Positions 1 to 6,431 of a DNA stretch of 9,532 nt are shown here, piece by piece. Each line of letters begins with the position of its first letter. Position 1 is the stretch's first letter. The position numbers were made by a program, and so were the translations under genes. Source of the DNA: Bacteroidota bacterium (GTDB taxonomy: Bacteria > Bacteroidota > Bacteroidia > NORP154); assembly GCA_002401055.1 (NCBI GenBank), contig NVRZ01000100.1, forward strand, positions 1-9,532. Reading direction: 5' to 3'. Below the pieces are notes generated by a model. That model saw only the letters and a program-made list of their open reading frames with translations, had not been told where the DNA came from and did not search any database.

Positions 1-774
1 ACAGAGAAGGCCGCGGCCGATAAGGCCAAAGCAGAGGCTACCAAAGCCTCTAGTGAATCAGCGAAATCGGATTCAGATGCAAAAGCCGCTGCTTCTGAAG
101 AAAAAAGAGCTGCCTCAGCTGCGGAGAAAGCTAAATCTGATGCAGAAGCTGCAACAACAAATCTGGCAAAAGCTGAAGCTGCAAAAGTTGAAGCTGCTGC
201 AAAAGCTCAAGCTTCGGCTGACGCTAAATCAAAGGCTGAAGCTGATGCTCAAAGGGCAAAAGCCAAGGCTGATGAGGCCAAGGCAATAGCTGAGGTCGCG
301 ACGGCAAAAGCTAAATCAGATAAAGCAGCTCAGGCACAGGCTGATGCAGAAGCTAAATCACAAGCTGCGGTGGCAGCTAAAGCAGAATCGTATGCCAAAA
401 TAGCAACGGCAGAAGGGCAAAAGGCACAGGCAGTCGCTGATACTGAAAAAGCAGCTGCAGAGGAAGCAACTGCGAAGGCTGTAGAGGCAGAGGCCAATAC
501 CAAGGCTAAGGTGGCTGCGGCTACCACAGCTTCGGCAGATGCCGAGGCTGCAAAATCCAAAGCAATTTCTGATAAAGCAGCTGCTGACAAAGCTACTGCT
601 GAAGCGGATGCCGCAAAATCCAAAGCAACTTCTGATAAGGCTGCTGCTGACAAAGCTACAGCGGATGCAGAGACAGCAAAGGCCAAGGCAATTTCTGATA
701 AAGCTGCGGCTGATAAAGCAATAGCAGAGGCCGAGAAAGCAAAGGCAGAAACAGCAATGCCTAAGGACGAATAG
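1..774 (+). CDS. Ala/Lys/Glu-rich helical repeat protein (5' truncated)
   Basis: The reading frame is open from the first base of the window to a TAG at 772-774, so the start lies upstream and 257 residues are visible. The sequence is almost entirely Ala, Lys, Glu, Asp, Ser, Thr and Gln, with a single Tyr and hardly any Leu, Val or Ile. It has no Cys, Trp or Pro until the final MPKDE. This composition predicts one long, soluble, charged alpha-helix or alanine-packed coiled coil, like the TolA stalk or LEA-type proteins. The C-terminal third contains three tandem 21-residue repeats (547-735). Synonymous codons vary within and between repeats, which argues for a protein under selection rather than a simple DNA repeat. 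The N-terminus, which would show a signal peptide or an OmpA-like or other domain, is missing, so I assign no function. Internal ATGs such as 370 are not convincing starts because the same composition continues upstream without a break. A hairpin follows the stop, and the next gene has its own promoter-like box. Confidence 0.8.
   Translation, partial: TEKAAADKAKAEATKASSESAKSDSDAKAAASEEKRAASAAEKAKSDAEAATTNLAKAEAAKVEAAAKAQASADAKSKAEADAQRAKAKADEAKAIAEVATAKAKSDKAAQAQADAEAKSQAAVAAKAESYAKIATAEGQKAQAVADTEKAAAEEATAKAVEAEANTKAKVAAATTASADAEAAKSKAISDKAAADKATAEADAAKSKATSDKAAADKATADAETAKAKAISDKAAADKAIAEAEKAKAETAMPKDE
547..735 (+). repeat. Three tandem 63-bp (21-residue) coding repeats
   Basis: Three consecutive units (547-609, 610-672, 673-735) encode variants of a block of the form AAKSKAISDKAAADKATAEAD. 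Unit 2 differs at a few positions and unit 3 begins TAKAKAIS. Units 1 and 2 are nearly identical at the DNA level over the first 48 bases, with about four differences, so that duplication looks recent. Unit 3 is more diverged. Twenty-one residues equal exactly three heptads, which would keep coiled-coil register when units are gained or lost. A period of about 10.5 (11+10) would fit LEA-like helices equally well. Confidence 0.85.
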
Positions 775-803
775 TTAGTAACTCTGCTAACAAAAACTAT
801 TCG
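768..803 (+). terminator. Possible hairpin terminator after the repeat protein
   Basis: CGAATAGTT (768-776) and AACTATTCG (795-803) are perfect 9-base inverted repeats around the stop codon. A second pairing, GTTAG (774-778) with CTAAC (787-791), competes or stacks inside. No clean T-tract follows directly; only a loose TTTAATTTTG occurs at about 813-822. It may end transcription of the helical protein before the caspase promoter, but the lack of a T-run makes this uncertain. Confidence 0.4.
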
Positions 804-833
804 GACCCGCTATTTAATTTTGTTAAAGAGTCA

Positions 834-841
834 TAACTTTG
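834..841 (+). promoter_or_regulatory. Bacteroidota -7 promoter box (TAACTTTG)
   Basis: TAACTTTG matches the Bacteroidota sigma-ABfr -7 consensus TAnnTTTG exactly. I see no good TTTG -33 element at the usual spacing; the nearest TTTTG (818-822) is too close. Transcription would begin near 846-850, leaving a leader of about 20 bases before the ATG at 866. The box overlaps the alternative TTG codon at 839, which argues against that TTG as the start. Confidence 0.55.
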
Positions 842-865
842 CGTGGAGAAAAATTATCCATAACT

Positions 866-3379
866 ATGAAAAAAGCCCTATTAGTTCTCTTATTATTTGG
901 ATGTATATTAAATGGTTTCGCTCAGGAGCTTACCAGTACCATTGAAAATGCCCACGCAGGGCCCGTACTGGTATTGGATTTAACTACTGATGAAGGAATT
1001 ATTTTATCAGGTGGTGCCGACAAGCGAGCCTATACCTGGAATCTAAAAGCTGCTAGCAAGATTAAAGGTTTTGGTAGTCATAGCGGATCAGTAACGGGCG
1101 TGGCCTATAGCTCAAACAATAAACTATTTGTTACGGCAGGCGCAGGAAAGAGAATGATTGTATATGATGCTGAGCTTGGAAAACCTAAGAAAATACTTAC
1201 GGGTGGAAGCCCTATTACTTCAGTAGCTTTTAACCCGATAAATGACAATGTTGGTAGCGGATATGAGGATGGAAAAGTTACCATATGGGATGCAACGGCT
1301 GGAAAACTAATCGCAACATTGGGGGGACATACCAAGAGTGCGACTGCAGTAAGCTTCAGCGCCGATGGAAAGCGTATTGCAACAGGTTCAGAGGACAATA
1401 CGGTAAAAATATGGGATGCGGCCAATGGCCAGTTGGTTACATCAATTGATGTTAATGTTGGAGGTGTAACCAGTTTGAGGTTTAGCCAGGACGGAAAATA
1501 TATTGCGGGTGGAGGACAAAACAAAACGGTGTTCATGATTGATGCAAGCACTGGAAATTTAATAGCGGATCATACCGAGCATAAAAGCAAGGTGACTGCC
1601 GTTACTTTTAGTCCCGATGTACAGTTTCTAGCATCTGGCGATGAAGATGGAAAGATTATCATCTGGGATGTTCAAACAAGAATGAGCCTCAAAGAATTAG
1701 ATGGACACGCTGATGGCACCAATGATATTGTATTCGGTGATAAGGGTACTGTGATGATATCAGGTGGAAATGATGGGCACATCAAGATTTGGGATGTTAC
1801 AGAATTGAATATTGGCAAAAAGAAATTTACCGTAGGAGTACAGAAGCCTAAACTGATTTGCTCAGCTTTAGAACTGAATGATAAAAATGGAAATGGCCTC
1901 ATTGAAAATGACGACAAGGCTTCACTGAATTTTTCTATTAAAAATGAAGGCAAGGGGGTGGCATACGATGTAGTCGCCCTGGTTAAATCTACTGGAATTG
2001 CTGGGTTGAACTTTGAGAATGAATACTTCATTGGAAATCTAAGCGGAGGGAAAAAGCAACACGTAGAAATTAAGCTTTATCCTCAGCCAGACATGGAAAC
2101 CACCAGTGGTACTTTTACTGTTACCATTAAGGAAGCCAATAATTTTAATCCTGATCCGCTAACAACAAGTTTTCAATCCAAGGGAGCAGAGAGCTATAGC
2201 TATATAATGATTATGGATTATAAGTACAGCTCAGCAACAGGGAAAGCTGCCATTGGGGCTCCCATTACGCTTACCATGCAATTGCAAAATACTTCTGCTG
2301 GACAAGCAAAGGATCTTAAGGTTAATTTCTTGCTACCCGCTAATGTTATGGCGACCAATAAACTGTCTGAAAGCATAGCGGTATTGGAGCCGGGTGAAAT
2401 GAAGGAGATATCTATGGAATTCTACGCTACGGATAAATTCACGCAAAAAGCGATGGACATTGGGCTCAGAATTGATGGAGCAAAATACACAAACATCGAA
2501 GACTTGGATTTGAAAGTAACCATGAAAGAGGAACTTCCGGTTTCTAATTTAGCCATTGCGCATGTAAGTACGGGAAGTGAAGGACAGCCTTTGTACAGAG
2601 GAAGCGGAGACCCATTAAAAGGACTAAACGTATCTCGTGCTTCTAGCATGCAAATAGGACAATATTATGCACTGATTATTGGTATAGATCGTTATACAGG
2701 AACCTGGCCAGCTTTAGGTAATGCTGTTAACGATGCCAAAGCGGTTGAAGCATTACTTAAGTCTAAGTATAAGTTTGATCACTTCAGGAAGTTATATGAT
2801 AACCAGGCAACAAGGGAAGCTATTATTTCCGAGATGGAATGGTTGGTGGCCAATGTTAAACCACAGGATAACCTGTTCATCTATTATTCGGGCCATGGCG
2901 AGTACAAGAAGGAGTTAAATAAAGGATATTGGGTTCCAGTTGATGCTTCAACTTCGTCAACTTCTAAGTATATCTCCAATTCCGACATTCAAACGTTTAT
3001 GGGTGGAATTCGGTCAAAACATACACTGTTGGTATCTGATGCCTGCTTTAGTGGTGATATCTTTCGTGGAAGCACCGTGATGGTACCATTTGATGATTCA
3101 GAAAAGTACTACAAAGAAGTTCATGCATTACCTTCTCGTAAAGCAATTACATCTGGTGGGTTGGAGCCAGTAATGGACGGCGGTAGAGATGGTCATTCAG
3201 TTTTTGCCTACTATTTCCTCAAGGTACTGGGCAATAACAATAAGAAATACATGGATGCTGGTCAGCTCTACGACAAGATCAAGATACCAGTAACCAACAA
3301 TTCCGAGCAGTCGCCAAAATTTTCACCTATCAAGAGTGCGGGTGATGAGGGTGGACAATTTATCTTTATAAAAAGGTAA
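866..3379 (+). CDS. Exported WD40-caspase (peptidase C14) multidomain protein
   Basis: This 837-residue protein starts with a Sec signal peptide (MKK plus a hydrophobic stretch, probable cleavage near FA|Q at 19-20), so it acts outside the cytoplasm. Seven WD40 blades span about residues 28-312, with WD or near-WD ends such as TIWD, KIWD and IIWD, enough for one closed propeller. Residues 339-350 form a canonical EF-hand-like loop with Asp339, Asn341, Asn343, Gly344, Ile346 and Asp350. About 325-575 looks like two Ig-like (CARDB/NEW3-type) beta domains. The caspase/metacaspase-like domain runs from about 600 to the end. Its catalytic His677 lies in YYSGHGE and Cys727 in SDACFSGD, so the dyad is intact. 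The frame also opens at TTG 839, but that codon sits inside the -7 box, and ATG 866 gives a clean signal peptide. The helical repeat protein lies upstream. Propellers bind protein partners and C14 enzymes usually cut after basic or acidic residues. The substrate here is unknown. Confidence 0.9.
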   Translation: MKKALLVLLLFGCILNGFAQELTSTIENAHAGPVLVLDLTTDEGIILSGGADKRAYTWNLKAASKIKGFGSHSGSVTGVAYSSNNKLFVTAGAGKRMIVYDAELGKPKKILTGGSPITSVAFNPINDNVGSGYEDGKVTIWDATAGKLIATLGGHTKSATAVSFSADGKRIATGSEDNTVKIWDAANGQLVTSIDVNVGGVTSLRFSQDGKYIAGGGQNKTVFMIDASTGNLIADHTEHKSKVTAVTFSPDVQFLASGDEDGKIIIWDVQTRMSLKELDGHADGTNDIVFGDKGTVMISGGNDGHIKIWDVTELNIGKKKFTVGVQKPKLICSALELNDKNGNGLIENDDKASLNFSIKNEGKGVAYDVVALVKSTGIAGLNFENEYFIGNLSGGKKQHVEIKLYPQPDMETTSGTFTVTIKEANNFNPDPLTTSFQSKGAESYSYIMIMDYKYSSATGKAAIGAPITLTMQLQNTSAGQAKDLKVNFLLPANVMATNKLSESIAVLEPGEMKEISMEFYATDKFTQKAMDIGLRIDGAKYTNIEDLDLKVTMKEELPVSNLAIAHVSTGSEGQPLYRGSGDPLKGLNVSRASSMQIGQYYALIIGIDRYTGTWPALGNAVNDAKAVEALLKSKYKFDHFRKLYDNQATREAIISEMEWLVANVKPQDNLFIYYSGHGEYKKELNKGYWVPVDASTSSTSKYISNSDIQTFMGGIRSKHTLLVSDACFSGDIFRGSTVMVPFDDSEKYYKEVHALPSRKAITSGGLEPVMDGGRDGHSVFAYYFLKVLGNNNKKYMDAGQLYDKIKIPVTNNSEQSPKFSPIKSAGDEGGQFIFIKR

Positions 3380-3412
3380 GGAGCACGGTCTTCTTTTACT
3401 GATACTTTTTAT
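3370..3412. terminator. Weak hairpins in the convergent gap
   Basis: Only 16 bases separate the convergent caspase and acyltransferase stops. AAGGAG (3378-3383) can pair with CTTCTT (3390-3395) around a 6-base loop with one G-U pair, followed by TT. An AT-rich outer pair, ATAAAAAG (3368-3375) with CTTTTTAT (3405-3412), could extend it and provide T-runs on both strands. This could be a compact bidirectional terminator, but the stems are weak and partly inside the coding ends. Confidence 0.25.
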
Positions 3413-3980
3413 CCAGTACAAAATTCTCAGGAATGCAGGGCGTAATATCTCTGTAAAAATTTACAATATCTTGCATGTCGGCCTCCACATCTCCTGATGG
3501 ATGGATGATCTTTCCCACTCCCGCAACCCTGTTCTTATAATCCAAATATCCACAGATAATAGGGACTTCAGCTTTCTGAGCAACATAATAAAAGCCTGTT
3601 TTCCATTCGTCCCTTGGACTTCTCGATCCTTCAATCGCGATAACAATATACATTTCGCCGCCATCCTTATACAGATTGGCCATGGCATCCACCATGCTAA
3701 TTCTCTCTGTCGAGCCATCCTTGGGACTTCTGTCAATTCCAATTGCTCCCAAGGGGCCTATCAAATAATTTAATGGAAATCTCATCCATTCTTTTTTCAG
3801 CGTAAACCTAATTGGTGCCCCCATTTTCAAAAATGCCGCGATTAGAAATACTCCGTCCCAGTTAGAGGTGTGCGGAGCAGCCAGCATTACACATCTGGAT
3901 ATGTTGTGCTCTTTTAAGAGCGCATCGTCGAGCTTCCAGCCCTTTAAAAAAAATATCAATCTGAAAATTATTCTAAGCAT
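3396..3980 (-). CDS. PlsC-like 1-acyl-glycerol-3-phosphate acyltransferase
   Basis: This 194-residue protein carries the acyltransferase block I motif HTSNWD (His37 to Asp42, the HX4D catalytic pair). It also has a block II-like GAIGIDR (78-84) and the block III substrate-binding EGSRS (117-121). It begins with a hydrophobic and basic segment suited to peripheral or single-pass inner-membrane attachment. The family transfers an acyl chain to lysophosphatidate or a related lysolipid in phospholipid or lipid A-type assembly. At under 200 residues it is shorter than classical PlsC (about 240), as is common for small Bacteroidota homologues. The exact acceptor cannot be told from sequence. The ATG is 3 bases after the stop of the metallo-hydrolase gene, so the two are almost certainly co-transcribed and may be translationally coupled. 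No Shine-Dalgarno is visible. Confidence 0.88.
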   Translation of the reverse strand: MLRIIFRLIFFLKGWKLDDALLKEHNISRCVMLAAPHTSNWDGVFLIAAFLKMGAPIRFTLKKEWMRFPLNYLIGPLGAIGIDRSPKDGSTERISMVDAMANLYKDGGEMYIVIAIEGSRSPRDEWKTGFYYVAQKAEVPIICGYLDYKNRVAGVGKIIHPSGDVEADMQDIVNFYRDITPCIPENFVLDKKYQ

Positions 3981-3983
3981 ACT

Positions 3984-4844
3984 TTATAGATCTGCTAACT
4001 TAAACTTATCCTTTATCCGTACACCCCTATCCGTATGTTGTACGGTACAGCATTCCACATCCGGGTCATGCTCAAAAAACAGTACTTGTTCTTCATCAGC
4101 TGCTTTTTGAAGAAATTTCTCCTTCTCACCAATTGTGAGTAGCGGTCTGGTATCGTAACCCATCACATAGGGAATGGGAATATGTCCATGCGTTGGAAGA
4201 AGGTCTGCAACAAACACCACAGTTTTATCCTTGTACGTGAGGTGGGGAAGCATCTGCGCTTCAGTGTGCCCATTAACAAAAAGCACATTCATGCAATCAA
4301 GCACATTGTCGGCATATATGTTATTCTCATCAGGCGTCGCTACGAAGTTGAGCTGACCACTTTCTTCAATAGGTGATATATTTTCCTTTAAAAAAGACGC
4401 CTTTTCACGCACGTTTGGTACGCTTGCCCAATTCCAGTGCAGCTTATTACTCCAGTATATTGCATTCTTAAATGAAGGCCTGTATCCATTTTTGTCTTCA
4501 TTCCATTCTATACTTCCTCCACAGTGATCAAAGTGCAAGTGTGAGAGAAACACATCTGTTATATCATCACGACCGAATCCATGGGCTTTTAATGAGCTAT
4601 CAATGGAATCGTCTCCGTACATATAATAGTAACCAAAGAACTTTTCTGACTGTTTGTTTCCCATTCCGTTGTCTATCAGGATCAATTTATCCCCATCTTC
4701 GATGAGCAGACAGCGCATGGACATAGAAATCATATTGTGGGTATCCGCAGGATTTGTACGCGTCCACAGAGATTTTGGAACCACACCAAACATGGCACCA
4801 CCGTCGAGTTTGAAATTACCGGCATTTATGGGATATAGGTTCAT
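3984..4844 (-). CDS. Metallo-beta-lactamase-fold hydrolase (lactonase-like)
   Basis: This 286-residue protein has the zinc-binding signature HLHFDH (His102, His104, Asp106, His107), followed by His193 in NGHTE, Asp214 in VADLLP and His259 in FFEHD. That is the full ligand set of a dinuclear MBL-fold enzyme. Length and layout resemble the AiiA/quorum-quenching lactonase-like branch more than glyoxalase II or true beta-lactamases, but the substrate is not determined and other ester or lactone hydrolysis is equally possible. There is no signal peptide, so the protein is probably cytoplasmic. It is the first gene of a two-gene unit with the acyltransferase. The start at 4844 follows an AT-rich stretch without a Shine-Dalgarno. 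On its coding strand a TTTCGTATTTCGTA element lies 21 bases upstream of the ATG, mirrored in front of the divergent ligase gene. Confidence 0.88.
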   Translation of the reverse strand: MNLYPINAGNFKLDGGAMFGVVPKSLWTRTNPADTHNMISMSMRCLLIEDGDKLILIDNGMGNKQSEKFFGYYYMYGDDSIDSSLKAHGFGRDDITDVFLSHLHFDHCGGSIEWNEDKNGYRPSFKNAIYWSNKLHWNWASVPNVREKASFLKENISPIEESGQLNFVATPDENNIYADNVLDCMNVLFVNGHTEAQMLPHLTYKDKTVVFVADLLPTHGHIPIPYVMGYDTRPLLTIGEKEKFLQKAADEEQVLFFEHDPDVECCTVQHTDRGVRIKDKFKLADL

Positions 4845-4865
4845 TTTAATATTTAGTCAATTTTA

Positions 4866-5031
4866 TACGAAATACGAAACCTCGCCAGAAGCATACACTT
4901 CGTTTAACTTCTCGGCGCGGTACGAATATACGAACCGGGTACTCTTTCGGCAAGTTTAACCGAACCGGTTTGTATTTTCGTAGTTGTCAACTGTACTCCG
5001 GAGGAGACAGATGGCAATTTCGTATTTCGTA
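4866..5031. repeat. 166-bp nested inverted-repeat structure in the divergent promoter region
   Basis: The outer arms are a perfect 14-base inverted repeat: TACGAAATACGAAA (4866-4879) and its reverse complement (5018-5031). Three hairpins lie inside. Arm A pairs 4883-4891 with 4908-4917 (CGCC/GGCG plus AGAAG/CTTCT, one bulged C). Arm B pairs 4921-4938 with 4965-4982, with 16 of 18 positions complementary and one of the two mismatches a possible G-U in RNA; it has an inner TTCGG/CCGAA stem (4946-4950, 4960-4964). Arm C pairs CTGT plus CTCC (4991-4999) with GGAG plus ACAG (5003-5010). The layout could be a MITE or REP-like element, an operator cluster or a structured leader RNA. I see no target-site duplication at its edges. 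Confidence 0.75.
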
Positions 5032-5073
5032 AGGCGGTTGTTACATTTGTCTAAGCGTGTCATAATAATATGA
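5011..5073 (+). CDS. Possible 20-codon leader ORF overlapping the ligase start
   Basis: ATG at 5011 is preceded by GGAGGAG (5000-5006), with AGGAG placed 4 bases upstream. That is the best Shine-Dalgarno in the window, where the other genes lack one. The frame encodes MAISYFVRRLLHLSKRVIII and stops at TGA 5071-5073, forming an ATGA overlap with the ATG of the ligase gene (5070-5072). That geometry is typical of translational coupling. The SD sits in the right side of hairpin arm C and could be occluded by it. Against this, the promoter-like TACATTTG lies inside the ORF, so transcripts from that box would not contain it. The ORF also partly consists of the repeat arm. It may be coincidental. 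Confidence 0.3.
   Translation: MAISYFVRRLLHLSKRVIII
5042..5049 (+). promoter_or_regulatory. Bacteroidota -7 promoter box (TACATTTG) for the ligase gene
   Basis: TACATTTG matches TAnnTTTG exactly and lies 20 bases upstream of the ATG at 5070, implying a leader of roughly 10-15 bases. At about the -33 distance lies TTTCG, within the right arm of the 14-base inverted repeat. A factor or structure at that arm could therefore affect this promoter. Confidence 0.5.
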
Positions 5074-6431
5074 AGGTACATTTCATAGCGATAGGAGGTA
5101 GTGCAATGCATAATTTGGCCATTGCGTTACACAAAAAAGGTGACGTAGTTACTGGATCAGATGACGAGATATTTGAGCCATCTAATTCGCGCCTTGACTT
5201 GCATGGTTTACTACCATCCAAAATGGGATGGGACGAGGCCAACATTCACCAAAATCTGGATTGCATTGTGTTGGGAATGCACGCTCGGGAGGACAACCCT
5301 GAGTTATTAAAAGCAAAGGAACTCGGCATTACAATCTATTCCTACCCCGAGTTTTTGTACGAGCAAACCAAATCCAAAAAGCGGGTGGTGATAGGCGGGA
5401 GCCACGGAAAGACCAGCATCACAGCCATGATATTACATGTGCTGCATCATCACAAAATAAACTGTGATTACATGGTTGGAGCACAATTGGAGGGCTTTGA
5501 CACGATGGTCAGGCTTACTGAAGACGCTCCTATTGCAATCTTTGAGGGTGATGAGTACCTATCATCTCCGATAGACAGAAGGCCCAAATTTCACCTCTAT
5601 CAGGCTGACATAGCCCTGATTAGTGGCATAGCATGGGATCATATCAATGTCTTTCCCACTTTTGACAGTTATTTGGAGCAGTTTAGAATATTTGTTCAGC
5701 AAATTCCAGCAGAGGGTGCCTTGATTTACTGTGAGTTGGATGAGAACGTCAAGGAGCTTTGTAAATCTCCAGATGTGCATGCTACACTCTATCCATATGG
5801 GCTTCCAAAGCATGAAATCAGCAATGGCCAAACTCTATTGAAAGTAGAGGAAGGAGAAGATGTTCTGCTTGAAGTTTTTGGAGAACACAACCTAGCCAAT
5901 ATGGAAGGTGCCCGATTGATCTGTCAGCAACTGGGTGTTGACCAGCATCAGTTCCTCAAAGCAATTACATCATTTAAAGGTGCTTCCAATCGAATGGAGT
6001 TGGTGCACAGGTCAGATAATTTTGTTATGTACAAAGATTTTGCCCATTCTCCTTCCAAGGTAATAGCAACTACCAAAGCGGTAAGAAAGCAATTTCCTGA
6101 GCAGAAGTTTGTCGCTTGCCTGGAGTTGCATACGTTTAGTAGCCTAAATGAGGAGTTCTTGCGGGAGTACAAAAACTCAATGGACTCAGCAGACATTGCA
6201 ATGGTCTACTACAATCCTCACACGATAGAGCATAAGAAATTGGCACCTTTAAGGATGGAACAGGTAAAGGAGGCTTTCGGCAATAATAATCTTCAGGTAT
6301 ATACTGATTCAGAGGAGGTTAGGGATGCTTTGTTGAATATAGAGAGTAGAATAATTGTTATCTTGATGATGACATCGGGAAATTTTGATGGAATTGATTT
6401 TGTTAAACTCGCCGATGATTATGTAGGGTAA
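5070..6431 (+). CDS. mpl: UDP-N-acetylmuramate:L-alanyl-gamma-D-glutamyl-diaminopimelate ligase (Mpl type)
   Basis: Mpl is a cytoplasmic murein-recycling ligase that uses ATP to join the recovered tripeptide to UDP-MurNAc, bypassing MurC, MurD and MurE. The 453 residues match the family length. An N-terminal nucleotide-sugar domain opens with HFIAIGGSAMHNLA (4-17). The P-loop is GSHGKTS (110-116). The Mpl-characteristic FEGDEYLSS (158-166) supplies the Mg-binding Glu, and SGIAWDHINVF (185-195) follows. GEHNLAN (271-277) marks the nucleotide-binding edge. The C-terminal domain carries FKGASNRMEL (302-311), YKDFAHSPSK (321-330) and MTSGNFDGID (434-443). MurC is less likely because of the GDEY signature and these C-terminal motifs. 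The ATG at 5070 has no Shine-Dalgarno but lies 20 bases after a good -7 box. The stop overlaps the next start (TAATG), so the protease gene is probably in the same transcript. Confidence 0.9.
   Translation: MKVHFIAIGGSAMHNLAIALHKKGDVVTGSDDEIFEPSNSRLDLHGLLPSKMGWDEANIHQNLDCIVLGMHAREDNPELLKAKELGITIYSYPEFLYEQTKSKKRVVIGGSHGKTSITAMILHVLHHHKINCDYMVGAQLEGFDTMVRLTEDAPIAIFEGDEYLSSPIDRRPKFHLYQADIALISGIAWDHINVFPTFDSYLEQFRIFVQQIPAEGALIYCELDENVKELCKSPDVHATLYPYGLPKHEISNGQTLLKVEEGEDVLLEVFGEHNLANMEGARLICQQLGVDQHQFLKAITSFKGASNRMELVHRSDNFVMYKDFAHSPSKVIATTKAVRKQFPEQKFVACLELHTFSSLNEEFLREYKNSMDSADIAMVYYNPHTIEHKKLAPLRMEQVKEAFGNNNLQVYTDSEEVRDALLNIESRIIVILMMTSGNFDGIDFVKLADDYVG

Noticed and set aside
53..289. Plus-strand frame of 78 residues rich in Lys, Leu and Gln
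   Set aside because: It is a frame-shifted reading of the same repetitive coding sequence, and the real frame is open throughout.
330..686. Long minus-strand open frame (118 residues, Ala/Ser-rich)
   Set aside because: It is the antisense shadow of the Ala/Lys-rich repeat gene; low-complexity GCN codons keep the opposite strand open.
896..904. Possible lipobox (LFGC) in the caspase signal peptide
   Set aside because: Phe at the -2 position is atypical for signal peptidase II and the hydrophobic stretch continues past the Cys. Cleavage near FA|Q is the better fit.
4858..4865. Minus-strand -7 box (TAAAATTG) for the metallo-hydrolase gene
   Set aside because: It has one mismatch to TAnnTTTG and would leave almost no leader before the ATG at 4844, so I did not call it.
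4866..5031. Complete transposon or insertion sequence at the intergenic inverted repeat
   Set aside because: There is no transposase frame inside and no target-site duplication at the edges, so at most a non-autonomous element is possible.
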